DNA from: JBDTSW01 sp963807385 | GTDB lineage: Bacteria > Actinomycetota > Thermoleophilia > Solirubrobacterales > 70-9 | DNA: 64,000 nucleotides | Reading direction: 5' to 3' | Assembly: GCA_963807385.1 (NCBI GenBank) | Contig: CAWEBQ010000002.1 | Location: 1,302,001 to 1,366,000 of the forward strand | In this document: positions 16,945 through 25,001 of the stretch, piece after piece | How the letters are laid out: every line of letters starts with the position of its first letter | How positions within the stretch are numbered: position 1 is the first letter of the stretch | Program-made: the position numbers and the translations under genes | The notes under the pieces: model-generated | The model's input: the letters and a program-made list of their open reading frames with translations, nothing else | What the model was told of the DNA's origin: nothing | Database searches by the model: none

Positions 16945-17826
16945 TTACCCTTCGTCGAGCCAGTCCGCGATCCTGCGGCCGATCTCCTCCCCGGCATCCT
17001 CCTGGAGGAAGTGGGAGGCATTCTCGATCTTCAGCGGGGGATCGGCGTTGATCGCCGCCGCGAACTTCTCGCCGACACCGAAGGGGATGATGGGATCCGA
17101 ATCGGCCCAGAGGTGGAGCTTGGGACGCTGGTCGTCGCGCAACGCCTCGAGGACCCGTTTGCCGGCGGCCGCGCCGGGCATCTCCGGCGAGGTCGGGAGC
17201 ATCAGCGGGAACGCTCTGGCGCCCGCCTTCGATTCCGGAGTGGGAAACGGCGCGTCGTAGGCGGCGGCGACCTCGTCGTCAAGCCCACGCGCGCAGGCGC
17301 CGCCGACCAGCATCGAGATCGGCAGATCCTCGGTCCGCTCGACGAACGCCCGGAAGGTCTTCCAGGCCTCGGACATCGGTTGCTCACCGGTGAACAGACC
17401 GGTGTCCATGATCACCATCGCCGCGAACCGGTCGGCCTGATCGACGGCGGTCCTCAGCCCGATCGGGCCGCCCCAGTCATGGACCACGGCGACCGCGTCG
17501 CGGAGGTCAAGATCGGTGATCAGCGGCGCGATCAGCTCGCAGTGCCGATCGTAGGAGTACCACTCGAGGTCTGTCGGCTTGTCGGAGCGGCCGAAGCCCG
17601 CGTAGTCGGGGGCGATGCATCTGTACCCGGCGTCCACGAGCGGCGGGATCACCTTCCGCCACAAGTACGACCACGTCGGCTCGCCATGGAAAAGTACGAG
17701 CGGCCGGCCCTCGCCGACATCGAGGTGCGCCAGCCGCAGCCCATCAACCTCTCGGTAACGGGGCTCGAAGGCGAAGTCCGGCAGTTCCTCGAACCGCTCG
17801 TCGGGGGTGCGGAACGCTGCAGTCAT
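16945..17826 (-). CDS. Haloalkane dehalogenase-like alpha/beta hydrolase
   Basis: 293 residues. FHGEPTWSYLWRK (E49) is the oxyanion/halide-site signature of DhlA-type haloalkane dehalogenases. The nucleophile is D117 in VVHDWGGPIG, followed by W118, with a candidate acid in LWADSDPIIP (D242/D244) and catalytic His H272 in SHFLQED. The family hydrolyses carbon-halogen bonds by an alkyl-enzyme ester. An epoxide hydrolase role is the main alternative. ATG 17826 has TAGACT 9 nt upstream. Confidence 0.85.
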   Translation of the reverse strand: MTAAFRTPDERFEELPDFAFEPRYREVDGLRLAHLDVGEGRPLVLFHGEPTWSYLWRKVIPPLVDAGYRCIAPDYAGFGRSDKPTDLEWYSYDRHCELIAPLITDLDLRDAVAVVHDWGGPIGLRTAVDQADRFAAMVIMDTGLFTGEQPMSEAWKTFRAFVERTEDLPISMLVGGACARGLDDEVAAAYDAPFPTPESKAGARAFPLMLPTSPEMPGAAAGKRVLEALRDDQRPKLHLWADSDPIIPFGVGEKFAAAINADPPLKIENASHFLQEDAGEEIGRRIADWLDEG

Positions 17827-17835
17827 CGGTCGTTG

Positions 17836-17841
17836 AGTCTA
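17836..17841 (-). promoter_or_regulatory. -10 element, dehalogenase-like gene (leaderless type)
   Basis: TAGACT on the minus strand, 9 nt before ATG 17826; no Shine-Dalgarno sequence is present. Confidence 0.45.
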
Positions 17842-17891
17842 TGAGGCCGCCCTTCCGTCGCGCCGAACGGGTTGGCCTCCCCGCCGCAGGG

Positions 17892-17897
17892 TATTCT
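17892..17897 (+). promoter_or_regulatory. -10 element, biotin carrier gene (leaderless type)
   Basis: TATTCT, 9 nt before ATG 17907; close to the TATAAT consensus. Confidence 0.45.
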
Positions 17898-17906
17898 GCC
17901 GCGCCA

Positions 17907-18119
17907 ATGAGCATCGACGTCGAAGCCCACATCACAGGCACCGTCTGGAAGATCGAGGTCAAGGTCGGAGACCAGGTCTCCGACGGCGACACCGTCGTGA
18001 TCCTCGAGTCGATGAAGATGGAGATGCCGGTCGAGGTCGAGGACGACGGAACCGTGGCCGAGGTCAAGTGCGAGGAGGGTCAGTCCGTCCAGGAGGGGGA
18101 CGTCCTCGTCGTGCTGGAA
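17907..18119 (+). CDS. Biotin/lipoyl carrier protein (BCCP-type), stop codon not visible
   Basis: 71-residue carrier domain with the biotinylation site ESMKMEMPVE (K37) and a C-terminal half-repeat GTVAEVKCEEGQSVQEGDVL. Stand-alone actinobacterial carriers of this type usually end with VVLE, which is at 18108-18119 here. No stop follows in this frame, which stays open to 19307 across the next gene. One extra base between 18118 and 18145 would instead fuse it to the crotonase. The end given is the domain end, not a stop codon. It carries carboxyl groups for an acyl-CoA carboxylase or decarboxylase. Confidence 0.75.
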
Positions 18120-18144
18120 CTCGTCTGTCGCGCCCCAGGCCCGC

Positions 18145-18936
18145 GTGCCCGGCGAGCTGAAGCTCGACCGGCCGGCCGAGGCCGTGGCCCGGCTCACCCT
18201 GTCGAATCCCGACAAGCGCAACGCGCTCGACCACGCGGTCCTCGACGCGATCGCCGAGGGCCTCCCGGCGCTCGACGACGGCATCGAGACGCGGTGCGTG
18301 CTGATCACGGGCGAGGGCTCGACCTTCTCGGCGGGATACGACATCGGCGGCATCCCGGACGCCACGTTCTCCGACGACGCGGAGGCTCTGGTGGCTCACC
18401 CCTTCCACGCTGCGATGGAGGCGATCAGCGCCCATCCCTACCCCGTGGTCGCGGCGATCAACGGCCACGCGCTGGGCGGCGGCCTGGAGCTGGCGGTCCG
18501 CTGCGACCTGCGGATCTGCGCCGAGGGCGCCAAGCTCGGGATGCCGCCGGCCAAGCTCGGCCTGATCTATGGTCACACCGGACTGCAGCGGTTCATCGAC
18601 GTGATCGGGATCCCGCGGACGAAGGAGCTCTTCCTCCTCGGCGAGAACCTCGACGCATCTCACGCCGAGGCCATCGGGCTCGTCAACAGGGTGGTGGCCG
18701 CGAGCGACATCACCGACGCGGGCGTGGAGCTGGCCGCCCGGATCGCCCGGAACGCGCCGCTCGCCACCCGCGGGAACAAGCGCGCGATCGAGACGCTCGC
18801 GCGCAACGCGGTGCTGAGCCCAGAGCAGGAGCGCGAGCTCGTCGAGCTGCGCCGCTCGTGCTTCGCCTCCGAGGACTTCCGGGAGGGCATCCGCGCGTTC
18901 TCCGAGAAGCGCGAGCCCCGCTGGCGCGGGGAGTAG
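18145..18936 (+). CDS. Enoyl-CoA hydratase/isomerase family (crotonase)
   Basis: 263 residues. Oxyanion-hole elements FSAGYDIGGI and INGHALGGGLELAVRCDL are clear. KLGMPPAKLGLIYGHTGLQR and the later NAPLATRGNKRAIE somewhat resemble methylmalonyl-CoA decarboxylases, and the adjoining biotin carrier makes carboxyl-group chemistry plausible. This assignment is inference; a plain enoyl-CoA hydratase is equally possible. GTG 18145 is the first start in frame; an upstream fusion to the carrier domain cannot be excluded. Confidence 0.85.
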   Translation: MPGELKLDRPAEAVARLTLSNPDKRNALDHAVLDAIAEGLPALDDGIETRCVLITGEGSTFSAGYDIGGIPDATFSDDAEALVAHPFHAAMEAISAHPYPVVAAINGHALGGGLELAVRCDLRICAEGAKLGMPPAKLGLIYGHTGLQRFIDVIGIPRTKELFLLGENLDASHAEAIGLVNRVVAASDITDAGVELAARIARNAPLATRGNKRAIETLARNAVLSPEQERELVELRRSCFASEDFREGIRAFSEKREPRWRGE

Positions 18937-18939
18937 GCC

Positions 18940-19569
18940 GTGCCGGGCGGCCCGCACGCGGAGCTCGCCGCCTCCGATCCCGTGCTGGCAGGGCTGATGA
19001 GCGAGACCGGCGAGATGACGCGCGAGCGGCGGCGGCGCGGTCGGCCGGCCGGCGACGCCTACGGGACCCTCCTGCGAACCGTGATCGGCCAGCAGCTCTC
19101 GGCCAAGGCCGCGTTCACGATCCACGGGCGGGTCCTCGAGCTCTACGGGGGCAGGCACCCGGCTCCCGAGGAGCTGCTCGCAACGCCGCAGGCGGACCTC
19201 AGGGCGTGCGGGCTGTCCGGCCGGAAGGTCGAGTACATGCGGAGCCTGGCCGAGCACATCCGCGACGGCAGCCTCGAGCTCGATCGCCTCGACGGCCGCT
19301 CCGATGACGAGGTGATCGAGGAGATCGTCGCCGTCCGCGGCTTCGGTGAGTGGAGCGCGCAGGTCTTCCTGATGTTCTTCCTCGAGCGCCCCGACGTCCT
19401 CCCCACGGGCGATCTGGGGATCCGCAAGGCGGTGCAGCTCCGCTACGGGCTCGACGAGCTGCCGGGAAAGGATGAGCTCACCAGGATCGCCGAGCCATGG
19501 CGCCCGCACCGTTCGCTCGCGTGCATCTACCTCTGGGAATCGCTTTCCGACGCTCCCGTGGAGGACTAG
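18940..19569 (+). CDS. DNA-3-methyladenine glycosylase II (AlkA-type HhH-GPD)
   Basis: 209 residues of the HhH-GPD superfamily. LLRTVIGQQLSAKAA is in the first half, followed by the helix-hairpin-helix VRGFGEWSAQVF (132-143) and the catalytic Asp D158 in LPTGDLGIRKA. It removes alkylated bases from DNA in base excision repair. GTG 18940 begins 3 nt after the crotonase stop, so it is cotranscribed. There are no FCL cysteines, unlike MutY or Nth. Confidence 0.9.
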   Translation: MPGGPHAELAASDPVLAGLMSETGEMTRERRRRGRPAGDAYGTLLRTVIGQQLSAKAAFTIHGRVLELYGGRHPAPEELLATPQADLRACGLSGRKVEYMRSLAEHIRDGSLELDRLDGRSDDEVIEEIVAVRGFGEWSAQVFLMFFLERPDVLPTGDLGIRKAVQLRYGLDELPGKDELTRIAEPWRPHRSLACIYLWESLSDAPVED

Positions 19570-19606
19570 CCCGGGCCCTGCCCCGGGGGCCGTCCGAGGC
19601 CGTGCC

Positions 19607-19612
19607 TAGCCT
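19607..19612 (+). promoter_or_regulatory. -10-like element upstream of bioB
   Basis: CCTAGCCTTGCG resembles the CCTAGCGTTG context at 5941-5950 and 8567-8575. The hexamer TAGCCT ends 13 nt before ATG 19626. No BirA, BioR or BioQ operator was recognised nearby. Confidence 0.35.
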
Positions 19613-19625
19613 TGCGTCTACACGG

Positions 19626-20783
19626 ATGGCGTCTTTGATCAGCTTCGATGAGGCGCTCGCGCTGGGCGAGCTGACCGACCACGACGACATCGGCGGGCTC
19701 GTCGAGCGGGCCTGGGCGGTGCGGCAGGAGCGGTTCGGTGACTCCACGGACATGTGCTCCCTGGTCAACGCCAAGTCCGGCGGCTGCGCCGAGGACTGCG
19801 GCTTTTGCGCTCAGTCACGCTACGCGGAGGCGGATACGCCGATGCACGCGATGATGAGCCCGGAGCAGATCCTGGAGCACGCGCGCGCCGCCGAGGCCGC
19901 CGGAGCCCACCGCTTCTGCATGGTCACGCAGGGGCAGGGGCTCTCGAAGCGGGACTTCGAGGCCATCGTCGAGGGCGCCAAGCTGGTCTCGGCGAACACC
20001 AACCTGAAGCGCTGCGTCTCGGTCGGGCACATCTCTCCCGCCCGCGCCAAGCGGTTGAAGGACGCTGGCGTCCAGCGCGTCCATCACAACGTCGAGACCG
20101 CGCGCTCCTACTACGACGACGTCTCCACCACCGTTCGTTACGAGGGGCGCATCCGCACGATCGACGCGGTGCGCGACGCCGGCCTGGAGACCTGCGTCGG
20201 GGGGATCCTGAACCTCGGCGAGAGCCCGCGGCAGCGGGTCGAGATGGCGTTCGAGCTGACCGAGATCAACCCGACCTCGGTCCCGATCAACCTGCTCAAC
20301 CCGCGCTCCGGCACGAAGTTCGGGGACCGCCCGCTGATGGACCCCTGGGACGTCGTCAAGTGGGTCGCGGTCTTCCGCCTGATCCTCCCCGACGCGTTGT
20401 TCCGCCTCTGTGGCGGTCGGGTTGAGAACCTCGACGAGCTGCAGCCGCTGGCCGTCAAGGCCGGGCTGAACGGCGTGATGATGGGCAACTTCCTCACCAC
20501 GCTCGGCGCCGAGCCCGCTGACGACCGCGAGATGTTCGAGGAGCTGGGGCTGAACGTCGCGCGACAGGAGGACAACGGGTCCAACCCCCGGCCCGACAAC
20601 CGCGACGGCTGGCTGGACGGCGAGGCGCCCCGCACGCCCGTGGACGAGCTGATCGACAGCCAGGCCGAGGCGAACTTCTGGGATCCCTCCACGCAGCTGC
20701 GGGTGATCAAGACCAAGAAGCAGCCTCCCCCCTACCCGAGCGCCGCCGGCCAGGGCGACGGCGGGGCCCCGCACGTCGCGTGA
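19626..20783 (+). CDS. bioB: Biotin synthase
   Basis: 385-residue radical-SAM enzyme inserting sulfur into dethiobiotin. The cluster motif is C54-x3-C58-x2-C61 (SGGCAEDCGFCAQS). Other BioB signatures are NTNLKRCVSVG, HHNVETARSYY, GGILNLGESPRQRVEMAF, PINLLNPRSGTKF and FRLCGGRVENL (2Fe-2S/SAM region). About 40 residues after GLNVARQ (GWLDGEAPRTPVDELID onward) extend beyond typical BioB length. First gene of the biotin operon; its stop overlaps the bioF start (GTGA). Confidence 0.97.
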   Translation: MASLISFDEALALGELTDHDDIGGLVERAWAVRQERFGDSTDMCSLVNAKSGGCAEDCGFCAQSRYAEADTPMHAMMSPEQILEHARAAEAAGAHRFCMVTQGQGLSKRDFEAIVEGAKLVSANTNLKRCVSVGHISPARAKRLKDAGVQRVHHNVETARSYYDDVSTTVRYEGRIRTIDAVRDAGLETCVGGILNLGESPRQRVEMAFELTEINPTSVPINLLNPRSGTKFGDRPLMDPWDVVKWVAVFRLILPDALFRLCGGRVENLDELQPLAVKAGLNGVMMGNFLTTLGAEPADDREMFEELGLNVARQEDNGSNPRPDNRDGWLDGEAPRTPVDELIDSQAEANFWDPSTQLRVIKTKKQPPPYPSAAGQGDGGAPHVA

Positions 20784-22000
20784 GGGACGTCGCCGCGCGG
20801 CTCGCCGAGCTTCGGCGCCGCGGGCTTCACCGGCGCCTGCGGACGATTGAGGGGCCGCAGCGCTCGCGGGTGCTCCTCGACGGCGGTGAGGCGCTCCTTC
20901 TGTGCTCGAACAACTACCTCGGGCTCGCCGACCACCCCAGGGTTCGGGCCGCGGCCGCCGAGGCGGCCGAGCGCTTCGGGGCGGGGGCGGGCGGCTCGCG
21001 CCTGATCTCGGGCACGATGACCCTTCATCGCACGCTGGAGCAGCGACTGGCCGCGTTCAAGGGCTCCGAGGCGGCGCTCCTGTTCGGCTCGGGCTATCTG
21101 GCGAACACGGGCACGATCGCCGCGCTGAGCGGGCCGGGCGAGGTGGTCTTCTCCGACGAGCTCAACCACGCGAGCATCATCGACGGGTGCCGGCTGAGCC
21201 GATCGGAGGTCTTCGTCTACCGCCACCGCGACACCGAGCACCTCGAGTGGGGCCTGCGCCGCGCCGGGTCGCGGGCCGCGCTGATCGTCACCGACGGCGT
21301 CTTCTCGATGGACGGCGACATCGCGCCGCTCCCGGACCTCCACGAGCTCGCGGGGCGCCACGGGTGCATGCTGGTGGTTGACGAGGCCCACGGCACCGGC
21401 GCCCTTGGCCCCGGGGGCCGGGGATCCGTGGCCGCGGCGGGGCTCTCCGGGCAGGTCGACGTGGTGGTCGGGACGCTCGGCAAGGCGCTCGGCAGCTACG
21501 GCGCCTACGTCTGCGCATCGGCTCAGGTGGCCGAGCTGCTGCTGAACACGGCCCGCCCCTTCATCTACTCCACCGCTCCGCCGCCGCCCTCCGTGGGGGC
21601 CGCGCTCGCCGCGCTCTCGATCCTCCGCGAGCACCCGGGGATCGTCGAGCAGCTCCGGCGCAACGCCGCGACCCTCCGCGAGGCCCTGGGGGCGTACGGG
21701 CTCGACCTGGGCGGCTCGCGAACCCAGATCGTGCCGGTCGTCGTGGGAGACGCGCGACGGGCGATGGCGTTGTGCGAGCACGCGCTCGAGCGCGGCGTCT
21801 TCGCCCAGGCGATCCGGCCGCCCACGGTCCCGGAGGGCACGTCCCGCCTGCGGCTGGCGGTGATGGCCACCCACTCCGCGGATGAGCTGCGCAACGCCGC
21901 CCGGGTGATCGGGCAGGCGGCCCGTGAGGTCGGCCTGGCCGAGCCGCAGGCGGGCCGGGCATCAACCGGGGAGCACGCCCGGATCGAGCGCGCGGCGTAG
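20780..22000 (+). CDS. bioF: 8-amino-7-oxononanoate synthase
   Basis: 406-residue PLP enzyme of the alpha-oxoamine synthase family, condensing pimeloyl-ACP/CoA with alanine. Seen are LLCSNNYLGLADHP, GAGAGGSRLISGTM, DELNHASIIDG, DEAHGTGALGPGGRG and the PLP lysine K235 in VVGTLGKALGSYG. PFIYSTAPPPPSV follows. GTG 20780 overlaps the bioB stop by 4 nt, indicating translational coupling. The C-terminal 20 residues after AAREVG are probably disordered. Confidence 0.95.
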   Translation: MRDVAARLAELRRRGLHRRLRTIEGPQRSRVLLDGGEALLLCSNNYLGLADHPRVRAAAAEAAERFGAGAGGSRLISGTMTLHRTLEQRLAAFKGSEAALLFGSGYLANTGTIAALSGPGEVVFSDELNHASIIDGCRLSRSEVFVYRHRDTEHLEWGLRRAGSRAALIVTDGVFSMDGDIAPLPDLHELAGRHGCMLVVDEAHGTGALGPGGRGSVAAAGLSGQVDVVVGTLGKALGSYGAYVCASAQVAELLLNTARPFIYSTAPPPPSVGAALAALSILREHPGIVEQLRRNAATLREALGAYGLDLGGSRTQIVPVVVGDARRAMALCEHALERGVFAQAIRPPTVPEGTSRLRLAVMATHSADELRNAARVIGQAAREVGLAEPQAGRASTGEHARIERAA

Positions 22001-22011
22001 CCGTGCCCTCA

Positions 22012-22017
22012 TAGAGT
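22012..22017 (+). promoter_or_regulatory. -10-like element between bioF and the MBL-like gene
   Basis: TAGAGT, 7 nt before GTG 22025 and 12 nt after the bioF stop. It could provide an internal promoter in the biotin cluster. Confidence 0.35.
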
Positions 22018-22024
22018 GGCGGGC

Positions 22025-22657
22025 GTGCTCGCGCCCGCCGACATCACCCAGATCGACTCCGGCCTGTGGCGCTGGACGGCTGGGCATCCCGAGTGGAGCG
22101 CCGGCGCCAGGAGGGCCAGCACCGGGGACTGGCCGCGCGAGGTCGGAAGCGTCGCCCTCGCGACGGGCGGGGCGCTCGTCCTGATCGACGCCCTCGTGCC
22201 AGAGGGAGCCGATGCGCTGTGGCGCTGGCTCGACGAGCGCCGGCGCGAGGCCGGGGGCGAGGTCCACGCCCTGTGCACGCTCAAGTGGCACCGGCGAAGC
22301 CGCGACGCGATCGTCGCGCGCTACGGCGCAACCACGTCGCGAGGCGCGGCGGCGCTTCCGGACGGCGTGGAGCCGGTCGCGATCGAGGGCGCTGGCGAGA
22401 CGATGTTCTGGCTCTCGGGCCACCGGGCCCTCGTGGCGGGCGACCGCCTGCTCGGCGGGCAACGGGCCGGCCAGCTGCGCATTTGCCCGCCGTCGTGGCT
22501 GGACTACCTGGGCCGGGAGGTCTCCCCCGCCGACGTCGCGCAGGCCCTGCGGCCACTGCTGGAGCTTCCGATCGAGCGGGTGCTGGTCTCACACGGACCG
22601 CCGACGCTGACCGGTGGGCGCGGGGCGATCGAACGAGCGATCAAGGCCGCGGAGTGA
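22025..22657 (+). CDS. Degenerate MBL-fold-like protein inside the biotin operon
   Basis: 210 residues. The order LIDALVPEGADALWRWLDERR, HALCTLKWHRRSRDAIVARYG, ALVAGDRLLGG and ERVLVSHGPP follows the MBL superfamily layout. The HxHxDH metal motif is replaced by TLKWHRRSRD, with H89 only, so metal binding is doubtful. Its place between bioF and bioD, with a 4 nt overlap to bioD, ties it to biotin synthesis. bioC and bioH are absent from the window. Function unknown; GTG 22016 is an alternative start. Confidence 0.75.
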   Translation: MLAPADITQIDSGLWRWTAGHPEWSAGARRASTGDWPREVGSVALATGGALVLIDALVPEGADALWRWLDERRREAGGEVHALCTLKWHRRSRDAIVARYGATTSRGAAALPDGVEPVAIEGAGETMFWLSGHRALVAGDRLLGGQRAGQLRICPPSWLDYLGREVSPADVAQALRPLLELPIERVLVSHGPPTLTGGRGAIERAIKAAE

Positions 22658-23322
22658 GGGGCGTCTTCGTGACCGGCACCGGTACCGAGGTCGGGAAGAC
22701 GGTCGTGGCAGCCGCGATCGCCCGGACCCTCCACGCCGCGGGTGAGAGCGTCGCGGTGTTCAAGCCGGCAGAAAGCGGGCTCGACGACTGCGCCGCCTCG
22801 GGGAGGCCGCCCGATCACGAGCTTCTGAGGATCGCCGCCGCGTCGGGGCAGGCCGACGACGAGATCTCGCCGTACCGGTACGGGCCGCCGGTCTCTCCAC
22901 ACCTGGGCGCCGAGCTCGCAGGAGAGCCGATCAGCCCGGACCGGCTGCGGGAGGCGGCGCGCGCCGCGGCCGCGGCCGCCGACGCCATCGTCTGCGAGGG
23001 CGTCGGCGGGTTCTGCGTCCCCCTCACGCTCGGCTACCTGGTGCGAGATCTCGCGCGGGACCTCTCGCTGCCGGTGGTGGTCGCGGCGCACCCGGGGCTC
23101 GGGACGATCAATCACACGCTGCTCACCGTCGAGGCGGTGCGGGCTGCGGGGCTGGAGGTCATGGCGGTCGTGCTCACTCCCTGGCCCACCAGGCCGAGCC
23201 CGGTGGAGGCCTCGAACCGCTCGTCGCTCGGGCTCCTGTCAGGGACGGAGATCCTGACGCTGGAGCAGCTCGCGCTCGACGATCCGGAGGGGTGGCCGGC
23301 GCTTCGGCCGGGGGACTTATAG
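22654..23322 (+). CDS. bioD: Dethiobiotin synthetase
   Basis: 222 residues. The P-loop GTGTEVGKT spans residues 8-16 (K15), followed by FKPAESGLDD, the substrate region CEGVGGFCVPL, and VVVAAHPGLGTINHTLLTVEA. It closes the ureido ring of 7,8-diaminopelargonate with CO2 and ATP. GTG 22654 overlaps the stop of the preceding gene (GTGA), which fixes the start. Confidence 0.93.
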   Translation: MRGVFVTGTGTEVGKTVVAAAIARTLHAAGESVAVFKPAESGLDDCAASGRPPDHELLRIAAASGQADDEISPYRYGPPVSPHLGAELAGEPISPDRLREAARAAAAAADAIVCEGVGGFCVPLTLGYLVRDLARDLSLPVVVAAHPGLGTINHTLLTVEAVRAAGLEVMAVVLTPWPTRPSPVEASNRSSLGLLSGTEILTLEQLALDDPEGWPALRPGDL

Positions 23323-23367
23323 CCCTCCTTTTCCCGCCGCGAGCGCATCTATGGTCGCCCGCAGCGA

Positions 23368-24717
23368 ATGACGGGGCAGATCGGTCAGCTCGACAGGCAG
23401 CACCTCTGGCATCCGTTCACGCAGCAACGGGACTGGGAGGATGCCGAACCCCCCGTGATCGAGCGGGCCGAGGGGACTGACCTGATCGGGACCGACGGAC
23501 GGCGCTACATCGACGGCGTTTCCTCGCTGTGGTGCAACGTCCACGGGCATCGGCACCAGGGAATCGACCGGGCGATCCGGGAGCAGCTCGACCGGGTCGC
23601 CCACTCGACGATGCTCGGCCTCACGCACGCGCCTGCGGCCCAGCTCGCGGAGCGGCTGGCGGAGATCTCGCCGCCGGGGCTCGAGCGGGTCTTCTACTCG
23701 GACTCGGGTTCGACGGCGACCGAGATCGCGCTCAAGATGGCGTTTCAGTACTGGCACCAGCGCGGCGGCGAGGACGCGCGGCGCACGTCGTTCGTGTCGC
23801 TCACCGACGCCTACCACGGCGACACGGTCGGGGCCGTCTCCGTCGGCGGGATCGACCTCTTCCACTCCGCCTACGGCCCGCTGCTCTTCGACGCCCACCA
23901 CGTGCGCCCCGGCGACGCGGCTCAGCTCGAGAGCCTGCTCGCCGAGCGCGGGGACGAGATTGCGGCGGTGATCGTGGAGCCCCTGGTCCAGGGCGCGGCC
24001 GGCATCCGGGTGCAGCCGCCCGGCTACCTGAGCGCGGTCCGGCGCCTCTGCGACGAACACGGCACATTCCTGATCTGCGACGAGGTGGCCACCGGCTTCG
24101 GGCGAACCGGGACGATGTTCGCGTGTGAGCAGGAGCGGGTCTCCCCCGACTTCATGTGCGTCGGCAAGGGCCTGACGGGCGGCTACCTGCCGCTCGCTGC
24201 GACCCTCGCCACCGAGCGGGTCTACGAGGGGTTCCTCGGGGCGCACGAGGACTTTCGGACCTTCTTCCACGGGCACACCTTCACCGGCAACCCGCTCGCC
24301 TGCGCGGCCGGGCTCGCGAGCCTGGAGGCCTTCGAGCGCGAGCACACGCTGCTTCGTCTGCAGCCGAAGATCCGCCTGCTCGGCGAGCTCCTGCATGAGA
24401 TCGACGCGATGCCCGAGGTCGCCGAGGTTCGCGGCCGGGGCTTCATGGTCGGGATCGACCTCGGCGACCACGCGCCGAGCGTGCGGATGGGGCATCGCGT
24501 CACGCTCGAGGCTCGCGAACGGGGCGCCGTCATCCGGCCTCTCGGCGACACCATGGTGCTGATGCCGCCCCTGGCGATCTCGAAGGCGGAACTCAGCCGG
24601 CTGGTCGCGATCACCGCGGATTCGATCGCCTCGGCCCACGCCTCGGCCTACGGCCAGCCGAGCGAACTCGCTCGGACGCCGGTCGCCGCCGGCCATCCGG
24701 TTGCCAGGGCTGCCTGA
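23368..24717 (+). CDS. bioA: Adenosylmethionine-8-amino-7-oxononanoate aminotransferase
   Basis: 449-residue class III aminotransferase using SAM as amino donor. Seen are HLWHPFTQQRDW, the BioA hallmark GVSSLWCNVHGH, YSDSGSTATEIALKMAFQYW, the aspartate in LICDEVATGFGRTG and the PLP lysine K267 in CVGKGLTGGYLPLAAT. FHGHTFTGNPLACAA follows. It lies 45 nt after bioD. A TATGGT 12 nt before ATG 23368 may add a promoter. It completes the bioB-F-D-A set. Confidence 0.95.
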   Translation: MTGQIGQLDRQHLWHPFTQQRDWEDAEPPVIERAEGTDLIGTDGRRYIDGVSSLWCNVHGHRHQGIDRAIREQLDRVAHSTMLGLTHAPAAQLAERLAEISPPGLERVFYSDSGSTATEIALKMAFQYWHQRGGEDARRTSFVSLTDAYHGDTVGAVSVGGIDLFHSAYGPLLFDAHHVRPGDAAQLESLLAERGDEIAAVIVEPLVQGAAGIRVQPPGYLSAVRRLCDEHGTFLICDEVATGFGRTGTMFACEQERVSPDFMCVGKGLTGGYLPLAATLATERVYEGFLGAHEDFRTFFHGHTFTGNPLACAAGLASLEAFEREHTLLRLQPKIRLLGELLHEIDAMPEVAEVRGRGFMVGIDLGDHAPSVRMGHRVTLEARERGAVIRPLGDTMVLMPPLAISKAELSRLVAITADSIASAHASAYGQPSELARTPVAAGHPVARAA

Positions 24718-24777
24718 GCCACGAGCTAACCGGCGGCGGCCAGATCTCCGCGTCAGTCCCTCAACGAGCGCGGTGAC

Positions 24778-24963
24778 CTACTCCTCGTAGGGTTCGAAAT
24801 CCGACTTGCGCGCCCCGCACACGGGACAGAACCAGGTGTCGGGGATCTCGCTGAACGGGGTGCCCGGAGGGATGCCGCCATCGGGGTCGCCCTCGTCGGG
24901 GTCGTAGATGAATCCGCACGACGTGCAGATCCAAACCTGCTGCGTCTGGGTGCCTGCCTCCAT
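24778..24963 (-). CDS. Rubredoxin
   Basis: 61 residues with two iron-binding knuckles, C13-x2-C16 (CTSCGFIYDPDEGD) and C46-x2-C49 (FCPVCGARKSDFE). The conserved core GGIPPGTPFSEIPDTW lies between them. A one-iron electron carrier; its partner is not evident. Convergent with bioA and divergent from the Nudix gene, with which it shares a short promoter region. Confidence 0.93.
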   Translation of the reverse strand: MEAGTQTQQVWICTSCGFIYDPDEGDPDGGIPPGTPFSEIPDTWFCPVCGARKSDFEPYEE

Positions 24964-24984
24964 CGCGCGGCAGGGTATCGCGGA

Positions 24985-24990
24985 TAGATT
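24985..24990 (+). promoter_or_regulatory. -10 element, Nudix gene (leaderless type)
   Basis: TAGATT, 11 nt before ATG 25002; no Shine-Dalgarno sequence is present. Confidence 0.4.
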
Positions 24991-25001
24991 GCGCTCGCCC
25001 G

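Noticed and set aside
16234..17844. 536-codon plus-strand open frame
   Set aside because: Antisense to the glycosyltransferase and dehalogenase-like genes, which have clear motifs; it has none.
18120..19307. Continuation of the carrier-protein frame as a 467-residue protein
   Set aside because: Downstream of VVLE the frame is out of phase with the well-supported crotonase and glycosylase, so it is not a real protein as written.
18064..19509. 481-codon minus-strand open frame
   Set aside because: Antisense to crotonase and AlkA-type glycosylase; no domain features.
19561..19625. Biotin repressor operator upstream of bioB
   Set aside because: CCCGGGGGC-type dyads are present but do not match BirA, BioR or BioQ sites.
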